Of a stretch of 51,707 bases of DNA, positions 1-9,147 are shown in pieces. Location: the NCBI RefSeq assembly GCF_003350205.1, contig NZ_QLLC01000022.1:1-51707 (forward strand), read 5' to 3'. The stretch is from Brevundimonas bullata (lineage in GTDB: Bacteria; Pseudomonadota; Alphaproteobacteria; Caulobacterales; Caulobacteraceae). A model generated the notes under the pieces. That model was not told where the DNA came from. It did no database searches and was given only the letters and a program-made list of their open reading frames with translations. Every line of letters begins with the position of its first letter. Within the stretch, counting starts at the first letter, position 1. The translations under genes and the position numbers were made by a program.

Positions 1-93
1 ACCTCAGAAGGCTAACCTAATTCGCTCGAGCTGGAGGCGTTTTCACACAGCCTCGGTCGTGAAGCGAAGTTCGCTTGAGGGTGGAAAGCTGAC

Positions 94-333
94 CTAGGAT
101 CGGAACCAGTCGACCTGGGTCCTGGCAGCTGCCGTCGCTTCGGCTGCCGCCGCGTACAAACCCGATTCAAAGCTGGGCAGCCAGTATGCATGGTCGAACT
201 CGTCCTCGTCGCCTTGCGCCGCCACCAACTTCCAGACGGTGAACCGCCACAAGCCATGATCTCTCTGCTCGATTGTGATGGCTGATTGGCCATCAGGGCT
301 CTCGTAGCGTTGCCTGTCCCGATGCTCTGTCAT
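94..333 (-). CDS. Small hypothetical protein (79 aa)
   Basis: I do not recognise a named family. The product is 79 residues, acidic and soluble, with no signal peptide or membrane helix. Its pattern (short N-terminal polar stretch, Trp-Arg-Phe-Thr-Val-Trp core, Ala-rich C-terminal helix ending in Trp-Phe) looks like a compact alpha/beta domain and has ordinary codon use for this genome. No Shine-Dalgarno sequence is visible before the ATG. Instead a perfect 10-bp hairpin (335-358) sits one base upstream, so the start is either leaderless or structure-controlled. Its upstream neighbour on the same strand is the membrane protein at 493-1221. The gene is plausible but unproven. Confidence 0.5.
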   Translation of the reverse strand: MTEHRDRQRYESPDGQSAITIEQRDHGLWRFTVWKLVAAQGDEDEFDHAYWLPSFESGLYAAAAEATAAARTQVDWFRS

Positions 334-334
334 C

Positions 335-358
335 GGCTTGAGCGTAAACGCTCAAGCC
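335..358 (-). other. Perfect 10-bp hairpin abutting a start codon
   Basis: Arms 335-344 and 349-358 are perfect reverse complements around a TAAA loop. On the minus strand the hairpin ends one base before the ATG of the 79-aa gene, where a ribosome-binding site would be expected. It has no T-run on either strand, so it is not a good intrinsic terminator. It could be a translation-control structure or a protein-binding palindrome. Confidence 0.5.
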
Positions 359-492
359 TCCATGGCAACGTCCGCAACGGGTCGTTCTGCGAAATAGGCG
401 CCCGGCCGGGAACCAGACATTCACCTCGTGGCTGACAAGCTGACTCCCCCGACTTCAGAGGGGACCGACGCATTCTGGAAACGGCAAGCCGC

Positions 493-1221
493 CTAGTCGC
501 AAGCCGAATGGGGGCTGTTGCCGGGAGCGGTCCCGCAAAGGTATCCCGCCATTTCGGCGGGGCCGATTTCATAGCCATGGTCGCCCAGGACCAAGTCCTC
601 CTTGTTCGGAAGTGAGCCTGTCTGGGCGACCGGCACGCTCAGTGTCTCAGGCCAGCGCTCAACGGTCCGTGACATCAGTCGTTCACGGAAGCGCCGCGCC
701 AGCGCAGGGTCTTCACCTTTGGTGAAGGATATCCACGCATGGCCCAGGTGAGACCTGTCGGAGACATAGGCCTCGGTTTGGCGGAGATCACCGCCGCGAT
801 AGACCGTGGCATGGATCGACCTGCGAAGTTCGGGTAACATCTCCGCCCAGCGCTCCATTTCCTTTGCCGTCTCGACGTTGAGGTCGAGACCCTCGGCTCT
901 CGCCTCAGCGGTGAGGATGGTCAAGAAGTTGGCCCGATCGACCGCAGAGGTCAGGGGCACCTCGAATGCAGCCACTGTCCTGAGGCTTTCGGGCTGGGGG
1001 ATAGGCTGGCAGGCTCTTATGCATCCGGCAGGCAATGAGATGGCGAGCAGCACGGCAGCAGTCGCGCCTATCGGGAAGTGAGACGACCCCCCTCGCCGTG
1101 AGAGCGGTCCCCATCGGCGCGCCAACATCCAGACAAGCCAGACCACGAGCGTGCCGCCGAGCGTCGCTATGGCCGCGAAGCCGAGCGCCGCTGGGATGAT
1201 AAAGATGATCTCACTACCCAT
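493..1221 (-). CDS. Hypothetical two-helix membrane protein (242 aa)
   Basis: No named family is recognised. Two strongly hydrophobic segments are visible, at about residues 5-34 and 49-68, separated by a basic Arg-rich loop. A polar domain of about 170 residues follows. The Cys near residue 67 follows a hydrophobic stretch and might be a lipidation or disulphide site, but the position after two helices makes a lipoprotein unlikely. The start is supported by a GAGGGGG ribosome-binding site about 9 bases upstream of the ATG. It is probably an inner-membrane protein with a soluble C-terminal domain; its function is unknown. Confidence 0.6.
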   Translation of the reverse strand: MGSEIIFIIPAALGFAAIATLGGTLVVWLVWMLARRWGPLSRRGGSSHFPIGATAAVLLAISLPAGCIRACQPIPQPESLRTVAAFEVPLTSAVDRANFLTILTAEARAEGLDLNVETAKEMERWAEMLPELRRSIHATVYRGGDLRQTEAYVSDRSHLGHAWISFTKGEDPALARRFRERLMSRTVERWPETLSVPVAQTGSLPNKEDLVLGDHGYEIGPAEMAGYLCGTAPGNSPHSACD

Positions 1222-1427
1222 TGGCGAACACCCCCTCGATTAAGCGGCTCATTCTAGTCCGTGGTGTCTGAGGCAGGTCAGAAATCCGGCGCCGCTATAG
1301 CCGGCACAAGCAGGCTCGCTTTGCCGACCGAACTGGGTCGATTGGCGACCTCGGGCTCAAGGTGCAACGCGGACGCTCAGCGCGGGTAATCTGCGCTTGG
1401 CCCTGGCGATGTTCAGGCAGGGTTGCT

Positions 1428-3818
1428 TCACGCCGCCTGCGACTGAACGCGCTGAACGGGCGCGCCGGCGGGGGCCATGGCGCCTTCGGGGGCGCGCAGG
1501 GGCAGGTCGAACCAGACGGTGGTGCCGTGGCCGGGTTCGCTTTCGATGGTCATCTGGCCGCGGTGCAGTTCGATCAGGGACTTGGTCAGGGCCAGGCCCA
1601 GGCCGGTGCCTTGGGTGGTCTTGGAGTGCTGACCCTCGACCTGTTCGAAGGGCTGGGCCAGGCGGTCGAGGTCGGCGGCGTTGATGCCTATGCCGGTGTC
1701 GGTGACGGAGACGCGGACATGGTCGGCGTCGTGGGGCGCGACGGTGACGGTGACGGCGCCGCCCTCGGGCGTGAACTTCACGGCGTTGGAGATCAGGTTC
1801 AGCATGACCTGTTTCAGGCCGCGATGGTCGGCCTCGACCTGAACGGCGTCGGGGGCGACGAGGCCGAGGGTCAGGCCGGACTCCATCGCCTTGCCGCGCA
1901 TCAGGCGGATGGCGTCGTTGCACAGGCTGTTCAGCGAGACGGTCTCGTAGTGCAGGGTCAGCTTGCCGGCCTCGATCTTGGCCATGTCGAGGATGTCGTT
2001 GATCAGGCTGAGCAGGTGCTGGCCCGACTGGTGGATGTCGGCCGCGTAGCCCTTATAGCGGCGGTCGCCGAGGGGGCCGAACATCTCGCCGGCCATGATC
2101 TCGGAGAAGCCGTTGATGGCGTTCAGCGGGGTGCGCAGCTCGTGGCTCATATTGGCCAAGAACTCGGACTTGGTCTGGTTGGCGGCCTCGGCGCGGGTCA
2201 TGGCGACCTCGTACTTGCGGGCCAGCAGCGACAGCTTGGCTTCGCGATCTTCCAGGGCCGCCACCATGCCGCGCAGTTCGTCGGCGGCGCGGCGGCGCTC
2301 GGCCTCCTGGCGGCGGATGACGGTGATGTCGGCGGCGATGACCACGGTGCCGCCGTCGCCGGTGAAGCGTTCGGCCATCTGCAGCCAGCGGCCGTCCTTC
2401 AGCTCGACCTCGCGCACGCCGGCGCGCCCGCTGGCGGAGGGGTGTTCGGCCTTGATGGCCTGGGCGGCGATCTGGTTGAGGGCGTCTTTCTGAGCGCCGC
2501 GCACGACCACGCCGGGGGGGAAGGCGAAGGCGTCCTGGAAGGCCTGGTTCCACAGGATCAGCCGGCCCTGGCGGTCGAACAGGACGAAGGCGTCGGAAAC
2601 GCTTTCGATGCCGTCGCGCAGACGGTTCTCGGCGGCCTGGGCCTGGGCCTTGGAGCGGCGGGCCTCGGTGATGTCGAGGGCCACGCCCAGCAGGCTGGTG
2701 AAGCCGGCGTCGCGGCGCGGCTGGCGCGACTGGCCGCGGGCGTCGATCCAGCGGATGCCGCCGCCCTTCAGCGGCACGGGGAAGGTGACGTCGAAGACGC
2801 CGTCGGCGGCGGCGCGGTCGAGGGCGTCGACCAGGGTCTCGCGGTAGCGGGGGTGGACCTTTTCGATCAGGGCCTGGGTGGTCAGGGCCTGGCCGGGTTC
2901 GACCTCCAGCATGGCGGCCATGTAGTCGGACAGGACGACCTGGCCGCGCGCCAGATCCCATTCCCAGACGCCGCAGCGGGCGGCCTCGACCGCGACGCGG
3001 AAGCGGCGCTCGGTGTCGGCCCACTGGCGACCGGCGCGGGTCTGGCGCCAGTTCTGAACGGCCAGGAGCGCCAGCATCAGCAGGACCAGCAGCAGGGGGA
3101 GGGCCAGCATCCAGGCGTCGTCCAGCCAGGCGGACAGGCCGCCGGACGCGGGCATGGAGGCCACGACGGCCTGATCGGCGGTGCCGATGGGGGCCGAGGC
3201 GGTCAGGCGCAACTGGCCGTCGGCGCCCTTGACCGCACGCCCGGCGGCGGCGGGCGCCTGACCGGCGGGCAGGAGGCTGAGACTGGCGCCGCCCAGCTCG
3301 GTCTTGAGCGGCGGCAGGGGCGTGCGGGCGATGACGGCGCGTCCGTCCTTGAGCGGGCGGCGGATCAGCAGGGCGTCGTCGTGCAGGGCGTAGGCGGCGG
3401 AGCGGGCCGAGGCGGCGTCGGTCTTGCCGCCGACGGCGGCCAGGACCTGACCGGCGGCGTCGGTGACGACGAAGCCGGCGTCGGGGGCGACGACGCGGGC
3501 GCGGTCGAGGGCCTCGACCGCCTGGGCCGGCTGTTCCGCCAGGTCGCGGGCGACGAGATCAAGGGCGCGGTCGGTCAGGGCGAGGCGGGCGGCGATCTGG
3601 CCGGCGGCGCGCTGGGCCTCCAGCGCCAGGGCCTCGACCCGGACGGCTTCGGCCTCGCGCCGGGGGCGGCTGTCGTCGCGGATGACCAGCAGGGCGTAGG
3701 CGGTGATGAGCAGGGCGACGGCGAGCAGCAGGGCGCGCACCCACGGCATATGGCCGCGCGTGGTCTGGTCCGTGGCCCGACGGCCCGGCTGATAGCTGCG
3801 GCGCTCCTTGCCCTGCAA
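1428..3818 (-). CDS. PAS-domain hybrid-less sensor histidine kinase, PleC/DivJ-like
   Basis: This is a membrane-bound two-component sensor kinase of 796 residues. Membrane segments lie at about 26-45 and 237-254 and enclose a periplasmic domain of about 190 residues. Two PAS domains follow (about 270-385 and 402-500), then a coiled coil, a HisKA dimerisation domain with phospho-acceptor His559 in an NMSHELRTPLNA motif, and a HATPase_c domain (about 660-785) with the N box, DTGIGI and GTGLGL motifs. There is no receiver domain. The layout, the length (PleC of Caulobacter is about 840 residues) and the H-box wording resemble the PleC/DivJ group that controls DivK phosphorylation and polar development. 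That identity is inferred, and a PleC paralogue is the alternative. No response-regulator gene is adjacent, as is usual for this group. ATG codons at residues 1 and 24 are both possible starts. Confidence 0.85.
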   Translation of the reverse strand: MQGKERRSYQPGRRATDQTTRGHMPWVRALLLAVALLITAYALLVIRDDSRPRREAEAVRVEALALEAQRAAGQIAARLALTDRALDLVARDLAEQPAQAVEALDRARVVAPDAGFVVTDAAGQVLAAVGGKTDAASARSAAYALHDDALLIRRPLKDGRAVIARTPLPPLKTELGGASLSLLPAGQAPAAAGRAVKGADGQLRLTASAPIGTADQAVVASMPASGGLSAWLDDAWMLALPLLLVLLMLALLAVQNWRQTRAGRQWADTERRFRVAVEAARCGVWEWDLARGQVVLSDYMAAMLEVEPGQALTTQALIEKVHPRYRETLVDALDRAAADGVFDVTFPVPLKGGGIRWIDARGQSRQPRRDAGFTSLLGVALDITEARRSKAQAQAAENRLRDGIESVSDAFVLFDRQGRLILWNQAFQDAFAFPPGVVVRGAQKDALNQIAAQAIKAEHPSASGRAGVREVELKDGRWLQMAERFTGDGGTVVIAADITVIRRQEAERRRAADELRGMVAALEDREAKLSLLARKYEVAMTRAEAANQTKSEFLANMSHELRTPLNAINGFSEIMAGEMFGPLGDRRYKGYAADIHQSGQHLLSLINDILDMAKIEAGKLTLHYETVSLNSLCNDAIRLMRGKAMESGLTLGLVAPDAVQVEADHRGLKQVMLNLISNAVKFTPEGGAVTVTVAPHDADHVRVSVTDTGIGINAADLDRLAQPFEQVEGQHSKTTQGTGLGLALTKSLIELHRGQMTIESEPGHGTTVWFDLPLRAPEGAMAPAGAPVQRVQSQAA

Positions 3819-3932
3819 GCCGACCCTCTCATCCTGAAACAGCAGGCGGGAATCTAGGCTGCGTCGCGGATTCCTGTCGAGGCCCGGCGTGGCAGGCTTT
3901 TCACCTTAGAGGCGAACAGGTGCAGGAAAGAC

Positions 3933-4511
3933 TCAGGCGGCCTCGTCGGCGGCGGCGGTCGGCATACGCGCGGCGTCGCCGGGCGCGGCCAGGACATCGG
4001 TGATCTGACGCAGGATGTCGCGGGCGCGACGGGCCAGGTGCAGGCTTTCCGGCGGGGCGTCGTCGGGGGATTCCGAGACGGTCTCGACCAGTTCGCGGGC
4101 CAGATCCATCAGGTCGGGCGCGGCGGCGATCAGGCGGGACTGGAACTCGATGCGTTCGGGATCGCGGTCATATTCGGCGCCGGGCACGCGCCAGCCGCCC
4201 CAGTCGGCCTTGTCGGTGACGACCACCGGATAGGAGCCGGGGAAGGGGTGGTGGGCGCAGTCGGCCGGTTCCTGCCACTTGTTGCGGGCGCGCAGCACGC
4301 GCCAGTCGCCCAGGACGGTGGCGGCGGCGTCCTCGGTCGGCAGTTGCAGTTCGGCGGCCTGGAACTCTCGGCCCAGACCGACTTCGTAGGTGATGCGGAC
4401 GGGTTCGTCGAAGCCCTTGGCCCAGACGGGCAGGACCTTTTCGATCTGAGCCCAGGCGCCCACGCTCTCGACCCAGACCTTCTGGCCCTTCTGGAACTGT
4501 GCGCGCGCCAT
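3933..4511 (-). CDS. Conserved hypothetical cytosolic protein (192 aa)
   Basis: I do not recognise a named family. The ATG at 4511 is chosen over one 30 bases upstream because a GGGGAG ribosome-binding site stands about 8 bases before it. The N-terminal 65 residues (FQKGQKVWVE...) look like a small beta-barrel domain with many Val, Trp and Phe residues. The middle part has Trp, Pro and Asp-rich loops, and the C-terminal third is a helical, acidic segment (LMDLARELVETV...). There is no signal peptide or membrane helix. It stands alone between the kinase gene and a repeat element. Confidence 0.65.
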   Translation of the reverse strand: MARAQFQKGQKVWVESVGAWAQIEKVLPVWAKGFDEPVRITYEVGLGREFQAAELQLPTEDAAATVLGDWRVLRARNKWQEPADCAHHPFPGSYPVVVTDKADWGGWRVPGAEYDRDPERIEFQSRLIAAAPDLMDLARELVETVSESPDDAPPESLHLARRARDILRQITDVLAAPGDAARMPTAAADEAA

Positions 4512-4607
4512 GCTGAAATCTCCCCTGCGAGGGGGCAGCATGGCGCGCCAGCCGTTATCGTCCGGTTCCGCGTCGTGGTTAGCGCGCGGTAAAGGTCGCA
4601 GCGGTGG

Positions 4608-4772
4608 TTTTTCCTCCCCATGGAATGGGGAGGGGGACCGCGAAGCGGTGGAGGGGGCGACGCGACGTCTGAACCTTCAGACGCCAATTGCGACCAAGGT
4701 CGGCGCCGCCCCCTCCGTCTCGCCGGCTGCGCCGCCGATCCACCTCCCCATGAGATGGGGAGGAAAGGGACC
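4608..4772. repeat. Interspersed palindromic repeat, family A, copy 1
   Basis: The outer arms are CCTCCCCATG...ATGGGGAGG palindromes. Inside lie GGGGGACCGCGAAGCGGTGGAGGGGGCG on the left and a GCCCCCTCCGTC...CCACCTCCCC half on the right, so the whole element is an inverted repeat about 160 bases long made of nested hairpins. A second copy with the same order of blocks is at 11715-11872. Elements of this wording are scattered through many alphaproteobacterial genomes. It sits between convergently and divergently arranged genes and contains no credible coding sequence. Confidence 0.75.
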
Positions 4773-5186
4773 TCAGGAGGACCGGGAAATCTCTTCCAGG
4801 GCCTCGCCGGCGTACTTCTCCTTCACCCGTGTCGACAGGTCGCCCAGCGAGACGACGCCGACCAGACGCCCGTCCTTGTCGACCACCGGCAGGCGGCGGA
4901 TGCGGCGCGAGCTCATCAGGTCGAGCGCGACCTTCAGGTCGTCGTCGGCGCGCACGACCAGGGCGTCGCGGCTGAGGAACTCGACCACGCGCGCGGTCGG
5001 CGCGGCGCCCGCCGCCACGGCGCGTACGGTGATGTCGCGGTCGGTGACGGCGCCGACCAGGTTTTCGCCGTCCGCCACAGGGATGAAGCCGAAATCGCCC
5101 GCCGCCATGCGGGCGGCGACTTCCTGGATGGTGTCGTTGGGACGGGCCACCTGCACGTCCTTGCTCATCACGTCGCGGATCTTCAT
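4773..5186 (-). CDS. CBS-domain pair protein (137 aa)
   Basis: This is a stand-alone CBS pair (Bateman module), which usually binds adenine nucleotides and senses energy state. The first CBS repeat (about residues 1-60, starting MKIRDVMSKDV and ending GAVTDRDI) and the second (about 65-125, ending GVVSLGDLS) are both complete. The ATG at 5186 is used because GGAGAG lies just upstream and the longer reading frame adds 40 residues of Arg/Pro-rich, non-homologous-looking sequence. It is divergent from the Kef-type antiporter gene with about 130 bases between them, so the two could share a control region. Proteins of this type are often called hibernation or stress-associated, but the partner here is unknown. 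Confidence 0.85.
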   Translation of the reverse strand: MKIRDVMSKDVQVARPNDTIQEVAARMAAGDFGFIPVADGENLVGAVTDRDITVRAVAAGAAPTARVVEFLSRDALVVRADDDLKVALDLMSSRRIRRLPVVDKDGRLVGVVSLGDLSTRVKEKYAGEALEEISRSS

Positions 5187-5317
5187 GGGTCTCTCCAAGC
5201 GGTTCAGGCGTGGCCTTGGGAACCCCTTGGGAAGGGAGCGGTTCCGGCGGCGCGGATCGAGGCTCGCTATCGCGATGCTTCGCCCCCACAATGGCGGCTC
5301 AAACATAAGGGTGAGCG

Positions 5318-7174
5318 ATGGCCGACGCAGCGACGGGACTGGATCTGGGCCATGTGGCGGCTCTGCTGGCGGCGGGGGTCGTGGCGGTGCCGGTCTTCCG
5401 CAAGCTCGGGCTGGGCTCGGTGCTGGGCTATCTGGCGGCGGGGGCGGCCATCGGGCCGTTCGGCCTGGCCCTGTTCCGCGAGCCGGAAACCATCCTGCAC
5501 GTCGCCGAGTTCGGCGTGGTCATCTTCCTGTTCATCATCGGTCTGGAGATGCGGCCCAAGCGCCTGTGGGGGATGAGGAACGAGATCTTCGGCCTGGGCG
5601 CGGCCCAGGTCGGGCTGGCGGGCCTGGCCCTGACGCTGGTCGCCATGGCGGCGGGGGTGTCGGCGCCGGTGGCCTTCGTCGGGGCCATGGGCTTCGTCAT
5701 GTCCTCGACCGCCGTCATCGTGCAGATGCTGGAGGAGCGGGGCGACCTGCCGACGCCGCAGGGGCAGAGGGCGGTCAGCATCCTGTTGTTCGAGGACCTG
5801 GCCATCGTGCCGCTGCTGGCCATCGTCGCCGTGCTGGCCGCCTCGATCGGCGCCGCGAGCGAGAGCGCCACGCCCTTGTGGCAGACCATCGGCCTGGCGC
5901 TGGCTGCGGTGGCCGGGGTGCTGGTCATCGGGCGCTATGGGATCAATCCGGCCTTCCGTTTCCTGGCCCGAAACGGCGGGCGCGAGGTGATGACGGCGGC
6001 CGCCCTTCTGGTGGTGGCGGGCACGGCCTGGATCATGGACGAGGTCGGCCTGTCGATGGCCATGGGCGCCTTCTTGGCCGGCGTCCTGCTGTCGGACTCG
6101 ACCTTCCGGCACCAGCTGGAAGCCGACGTGGAGCCGTTCCGCGCCGTCCTGCTGGGCCTGTTCTTCCTGTCGGTCGGCATGGCGCTGGACATCGGGGTGG
6201 TCATCACCGACTGGCGCATCGTGGTCGCGGGTCTGCTGGCCTTCATGTTGGTCAAGGCTCTGGTGATCTATGTCGTGGCGAGGCTGTTCAAGGCGCGTCA
6301 CCATGAGGCGATCGAGCGGGCGGCCCTGTTCGCCCAGGGCGGCGAGTTCGCCTTCGTCCTTTACAGCGCCGCCGCGACGGCGGGCGTGATCGGCGGCCAG
6401 GCCGAGGCGACCCTGACGGCCATCGTCATCCTGTCGATGGCGCTGACGCCGCTGACGACCCTGGCGCTGAAGTTGTTCCTGCCCAAGGAGGCGGGCCTGT
6501 CGCCCGAAGAGGCTGAAGGCGTCGACGCCGCCGAGGGCCTGGGTGGCCAGGTGCTGATCATCGGCTTCGGCCGCTTCGCCCAGGTGGTGTCCCAGCCCCT
6601 GCTGGCGCGCGACGTGGACGTGTCGATCATCGAGAACGACGTGGAGATGATCCAGGCGGCGGGCAACTTCGGCTTCAAGGTCTATTACGGCGACGGCACG
6701 CGGCTGGACACGCTGCGGGCCTCGGGCGCGGGCAAGGCCGAGGCGGTGCTGGTCTGCGTCGACAAGCCTGAGGCCGCCGACAAGATCGTGCAGCTGATGA
6801 AGTCTGAATTCCCGGGCGTGAAGCTGTTCGTGCGCGCCTTTGATCGGGGGCATTCGCTGCGCCTGATCGCGGCGGGGGTCGATTATCACATCCGCGAAAC
6901 CTTTGAATCGGCGCTGAAGTTCGGCGAGGCGGTGCTGGTCGATCTGGGCGTGGCCGAAGACGAGGCGGCCGAAACCATCGCCGACGTGCGCCGTCGCGAC
7001 GCAGCGCGACTGGATCTGCAGGTCACGGGCGGGCTGACCGCCGGGCGGTCGATGATGCGCGGCAACGCCGTGACGCCGGAGCCCGAGCCCTACATCAAGC
7101 CGACGCGTGAGGGGCGGCTGGTCAACGAGAGCGAGGCCCCGCCCGAGGCTGTGATCGAGCAAGAGGCGGACTGA
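5318..7174 (+). CDS. Kef-type K+/H+ antiporter (CPA2 family) with TrkA-N domain
   Basis: This is a monovalent cation:proton antiporter of 618 residues, the normal size for KefB/KefC. The N-terminal part (about 1-380) is a Na+/H+ exchanger domain with about a dozen hydrophobic helices. A cytosolic TrkA-N/RCK domain follows at about 405-525, with a Rossmann loop GFGRFA (the third Gly is Ala, as is common in this family) and the NAD-ribose acidic residue in SIIEND. The tail of about 90 residues is polar. Such proteins expel K+ and acidify the cytosol during electrophile stress, gated by nucleotide or glutathione. No KefF/KefG ancillary subunit is adjacent, although an FMN reductase lies two genes downstream. 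Only 6 bases separate it from pncB, so the two may be co-transcribed. Confidence 0.92.
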   Translation: MADAATGLDLGHVAALLAAGVVAVPVFRKLGLGSVLGYLAAGAAIGPFGLALFREPETILHVAEFGVVIFLFIIGLEMRPKRLWGMRNEIFGLGAAQVGLAGLALTLVAMAAGVSAPVAFVGAMGFVMSSTAVIVQMLEERGDLPTPQGQRAVSILLFEDLAIVPLLAIVAVLAASIGAASESATPLWQTIGLALAAVAGVLVIGRYGINPAFRFLARNGGREVMTAAALLVVAGTAWIMDEVGLSMAMGAFLAGVLLSDSTFRHQLEADVEPFRAVLLGLFFLSVGMALDIGVVITDWRIVVAGLLAFMLVKALVIYVVARLFKARHHEAIERAALFAQGGEFAFVLYSAAATAGVIGGQAEATLTAIVILSMALTPLTTLALKLFLPKEAGLSPEEAEGVDAAEGLGGQVLIIGFGRFAQVVSQPLLARDVDVSIIENDVEMIQAAGNFGFKVYYGDGTRLDTLRASGAGKAEAVLVCVDKPEAADKIVQLMKSEFPGVKLFVRAFDRGHSLRLIAAGVDYHIRETFESALKFGEAVLVDLGVAEDEAAETIADVRRRDAARLDLQVTGGLTAGRSMMRGNAVTPEPEPYIKPTREGRLVNESEAPPEAVIEQEAD

Positions 7175-7180
7175 CCGGGC

Positions 7181-8491
7181 ATGGCGAGCGTCGATCTGGC
7201 CAAGCGGGCCTATGACCACGGCTGGCGGCTGGACCCCATCGTCCGCAGCCTGCTGGACACCGACTTCTACAAGCTGCTGATGTTGCAGCTGATCTGGCGC
7301 AGGTATCGCGACGTGCCGGTGACGTTTTCGGTCATCAACCGCACCACCAGCGTGCGGCTGGCCGAGGAGGTGGACGAGGCGGAGCTGCGGGCGCAACTGG
7401 ACCATGCGCGGACCCTGCGGTTTTCCAATCGCGAGCTGATCTGGCTGGGCGGCAACACCTTCTACGGGGTGAAGTCGATCTTTACGCCCGACTTCCTGGC
7501 CTGGCTGGCCGACTATCGCCTGCCGGACTACGACCTGTCGCGCGGGGCGGACGGGCAGTTCCGGCTGGCGTTCTCGGGCCCCTGGGCCGAGGTTACGCTG
7601 TGGGAGATTCCGGCCCTGGCCATCCTCAACGAACTGCGCAGCCGACGGGCCTTGCGGCGGTTGGGGCGATTCGAGCTGGACGTCCTCTACGCGCGGGCCA
7701 AGACCAGGCTGTGGGGCAAGGTCGAGCGGTTGCGGGCGCTGGAGCCGCTGTCGATCTCGGATTTCGGCACGCGGCGGCGGCACGGCTTTCTGTGGCAGGG
7801 CTGGTGCGTCGAGGCGCTGAAGGAGGGGCTGGGGAGCGCCTTCATCGGCACGTCCAATGTCCTGCTGGCCATGAACAACGACCTGGAGGCGGTCGGCACC
7901 AACGGACACGAACTGCCCATGGTGCTGGCGGCGCTGGCGGGGGACGACGACGCGGCGCTGCGCGGTGCGCCCTATCAGGTGCTGGAGGACTGGCGGGCGA
8001 CCTATGACGGCAACCTGCTGGTGGCCCTGCCGGACGCCTTTGGGACAAGAGCGTTTCTGGCCGATGCGCCGGACTGGCTGGCCGACTGGAAGGGCTTCCG
8101 GCCTGACTCGGCGCCGCCGATCGAGGGCGGGGAGGAGATCTTGGCCTGGTGGAAGGCGCAGGGGCGCGATCCGCGCGAGCGGCTGCTCGTCTTCGCTGAC
8201 GGCATGGACGTGGATACGATCGAGACGACTCACGCCCACTTCAAGGGGCGGGTGCGCACCAGCTTTGGTTGGGGCACCAATCTGACCAACGACTTCCGCG
8301 ACTGTGCACCGGCGCCCATGCCGGAGCTGACGCCGATTTCTCTGGTCTGCAAGGTGACGCGGGCGGGCGGGCGCTCGGCGGTCAAGCTGTCGGACAATGT
8401 CGAGAAGGCCACCGGCGACCGGGGCGAGATCGATCGCTATCTGCGGGTCTTCGGCGAGGCGGGGCGGGGGCGGCAGGCGGTCACGGTCTGA
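7181..8491 (+). CDS. pncB: Nicotinate phosphoribosyltransferase
   Basis: This is the NAD salvage enzyme that joins nicotinate and PRPP to give nicotinate mononucleotide, with ATP hydrolysis. The protein is 436 residues, slightly longer than E. coli PncB (400). Family landmarks are the N-terminal DTDFYKL motif, the SDFGTRRRH segment around residues 193-201, and GTNGHELPM with His243 in the position of the histidine phosphorylated during catalysis. The C-terminal [11 protein letters not shown] phosphate-binding segment is also present. The gene begins 6 bases after the antiporter stop with only a weak ribosome-binding site, which suggests translational coupling. Confidence 0.95.
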   Translation: MASVDLAKRAYDHGWRLDPIVRSLLDTDFYKLLMLQLIWRRYRDVPVTFSVINRTTSVRLAEEVDEAELRAQLDHARTLRFSNRELIWLGGNTFYGVKSIFTPDFLAWLADYRLPDYDLSRGADGQFRLAFSGPWAEVTLWEIPALAILNELRSRRALRRLGRFELDVLYARAKTRLWGKVERLRALEPLSISDFGTRRRHGFLWQGWCVEALKEGLGSAFIGTSNVLLAMNNDLEAVGTNGHELPMVLAALAGDDDAALRGAPYQVLEDWRATYDGNLLVALPDAFGTRAFLADAPDWLADWKGFRPDSAPPIEGGEEILAWWKAQGRDPRERLLVFADGMDVDTIETTHAHFKGRVRTSFGWGTNLTNDFRDCAPAPMPELTPISLVCKVTRAGGRSAVKLSDNVEKATGDRGEIDRYLRVFGEAGRGRQAVTV

Positions 8492-8568
8492 GGCGGAACC
8501 GCCAAGCTTGCTGAGGCATTTCGCCTGAGGCGGCGGTCGGCGTCGTCTCAGCCAGCGGGATTCGCGTC

Positions 8569-9141
8569 ATGACCACCTATAACGTCGGCTATATCGTCGG
8601 CAGCCTGGCCAAGGCGTCGATCAACCGGAAGCTGGCCAAGGCCCTGATCAGGGTCGCGCCCGAGAAGCTGAAGTTCCACGAGATTTCGTTCGCGGATCTG
8701 CCCCTCTATTCCTATGACTACGACGCCGACTATCCGGCGGTGGCCAATGACTTCAAGGCGGCGATCAAGGGCTCGGACGCCATCCTGATCGTCACGCCGG
8801 AGTATAATCGCTCGATCCCCGGCGGGCTGAAGAACGCCATCGACTGGGCCAGCCGTCCCTATGGAACCAACAGCTTCGCCAACAAGCCGACGGCGGTGAT
8901 CGGGACGTCGCCCGGCGCCATCGGCACGGCGGTGGGCCAGCAGGTGCTGCGGCCGATCCTGGGCTTCCTGCAGGCGCCCCAGATGAACGCCGTCGAGGCC
9001 TATATCCAGTTCAAGAAGGACCTGATCGACGACGAAGGCAACGTCAGCGTGCCCGAGACGGAGCAGTTCCTGCGGGACTATATGGAGGCCTTCCACCAGT
9101 TCATGGCGCGGGTGCTGACGGTCTTGCCGCGAGACGCGTGA
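8569..9141 (+). CDS. NAD(P)H-dependent FMN reductase (flavodoxin-like)
   Basis: The 190-residue flavodoxin-fold protein is of the NADPH-dependent FMN reductase / chromate-quinone reductase family (YieF/ChrR/AzoR-like). The phosphate-binding loop GSLAKASINRKLA is near residues 11-23 and the isoalloxazine-binding segment TPEYNRSIPGGLKNAIDW near 80-97. It is soluble, and likely reduces quinones, chromate or flavins with NAD(P)H. It is convergent with the methyltransferase locus; the two stop codons are 6 bases apart with no terminator hairpin between them. Confidence 0.9.
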   Translation: MTTYNVGYIVGSLAKASINRKLAKALIRVAPEKLKFHEISFADLPLYSYDYDADYPAVANDFKAAIKGSDAILIVTPEYNRSIPGGLKNAIDWASRPYGTNSFANKPTAVIGTSPGAIGTAVGQQVLRPILGFLQAPQMNAVEAYIQFKKDLIDDEGNVSVPETEQFLRDYMEAFHQFMARVLTVLPRDA

Positions 9142-9147
9142 GGGCGA

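Noticed and set aside
1222..1427. Possible gene or signal in the 206-base gap upstream of the membrane protein
   Set aside because: No credible frame, hairpin or repeat was found; it presumably holds only the promoter of the 493-1221 gene.
1362..3857. 831-codon plus-strand frame across the kinase gene
   Set aside because: Gly/Val/Gln/Asp-rich shadow with no recognisable domain; the minus-strand kinase is complete and conserved.
4510..6306. 598-codon plus-strand frame crossing the repeat, CBS gene and antiporter start
   Set aside because: It runs through a palindromic repeat and antisense to a real gene; composition is Arg/Gly-rich and no domain is seen.
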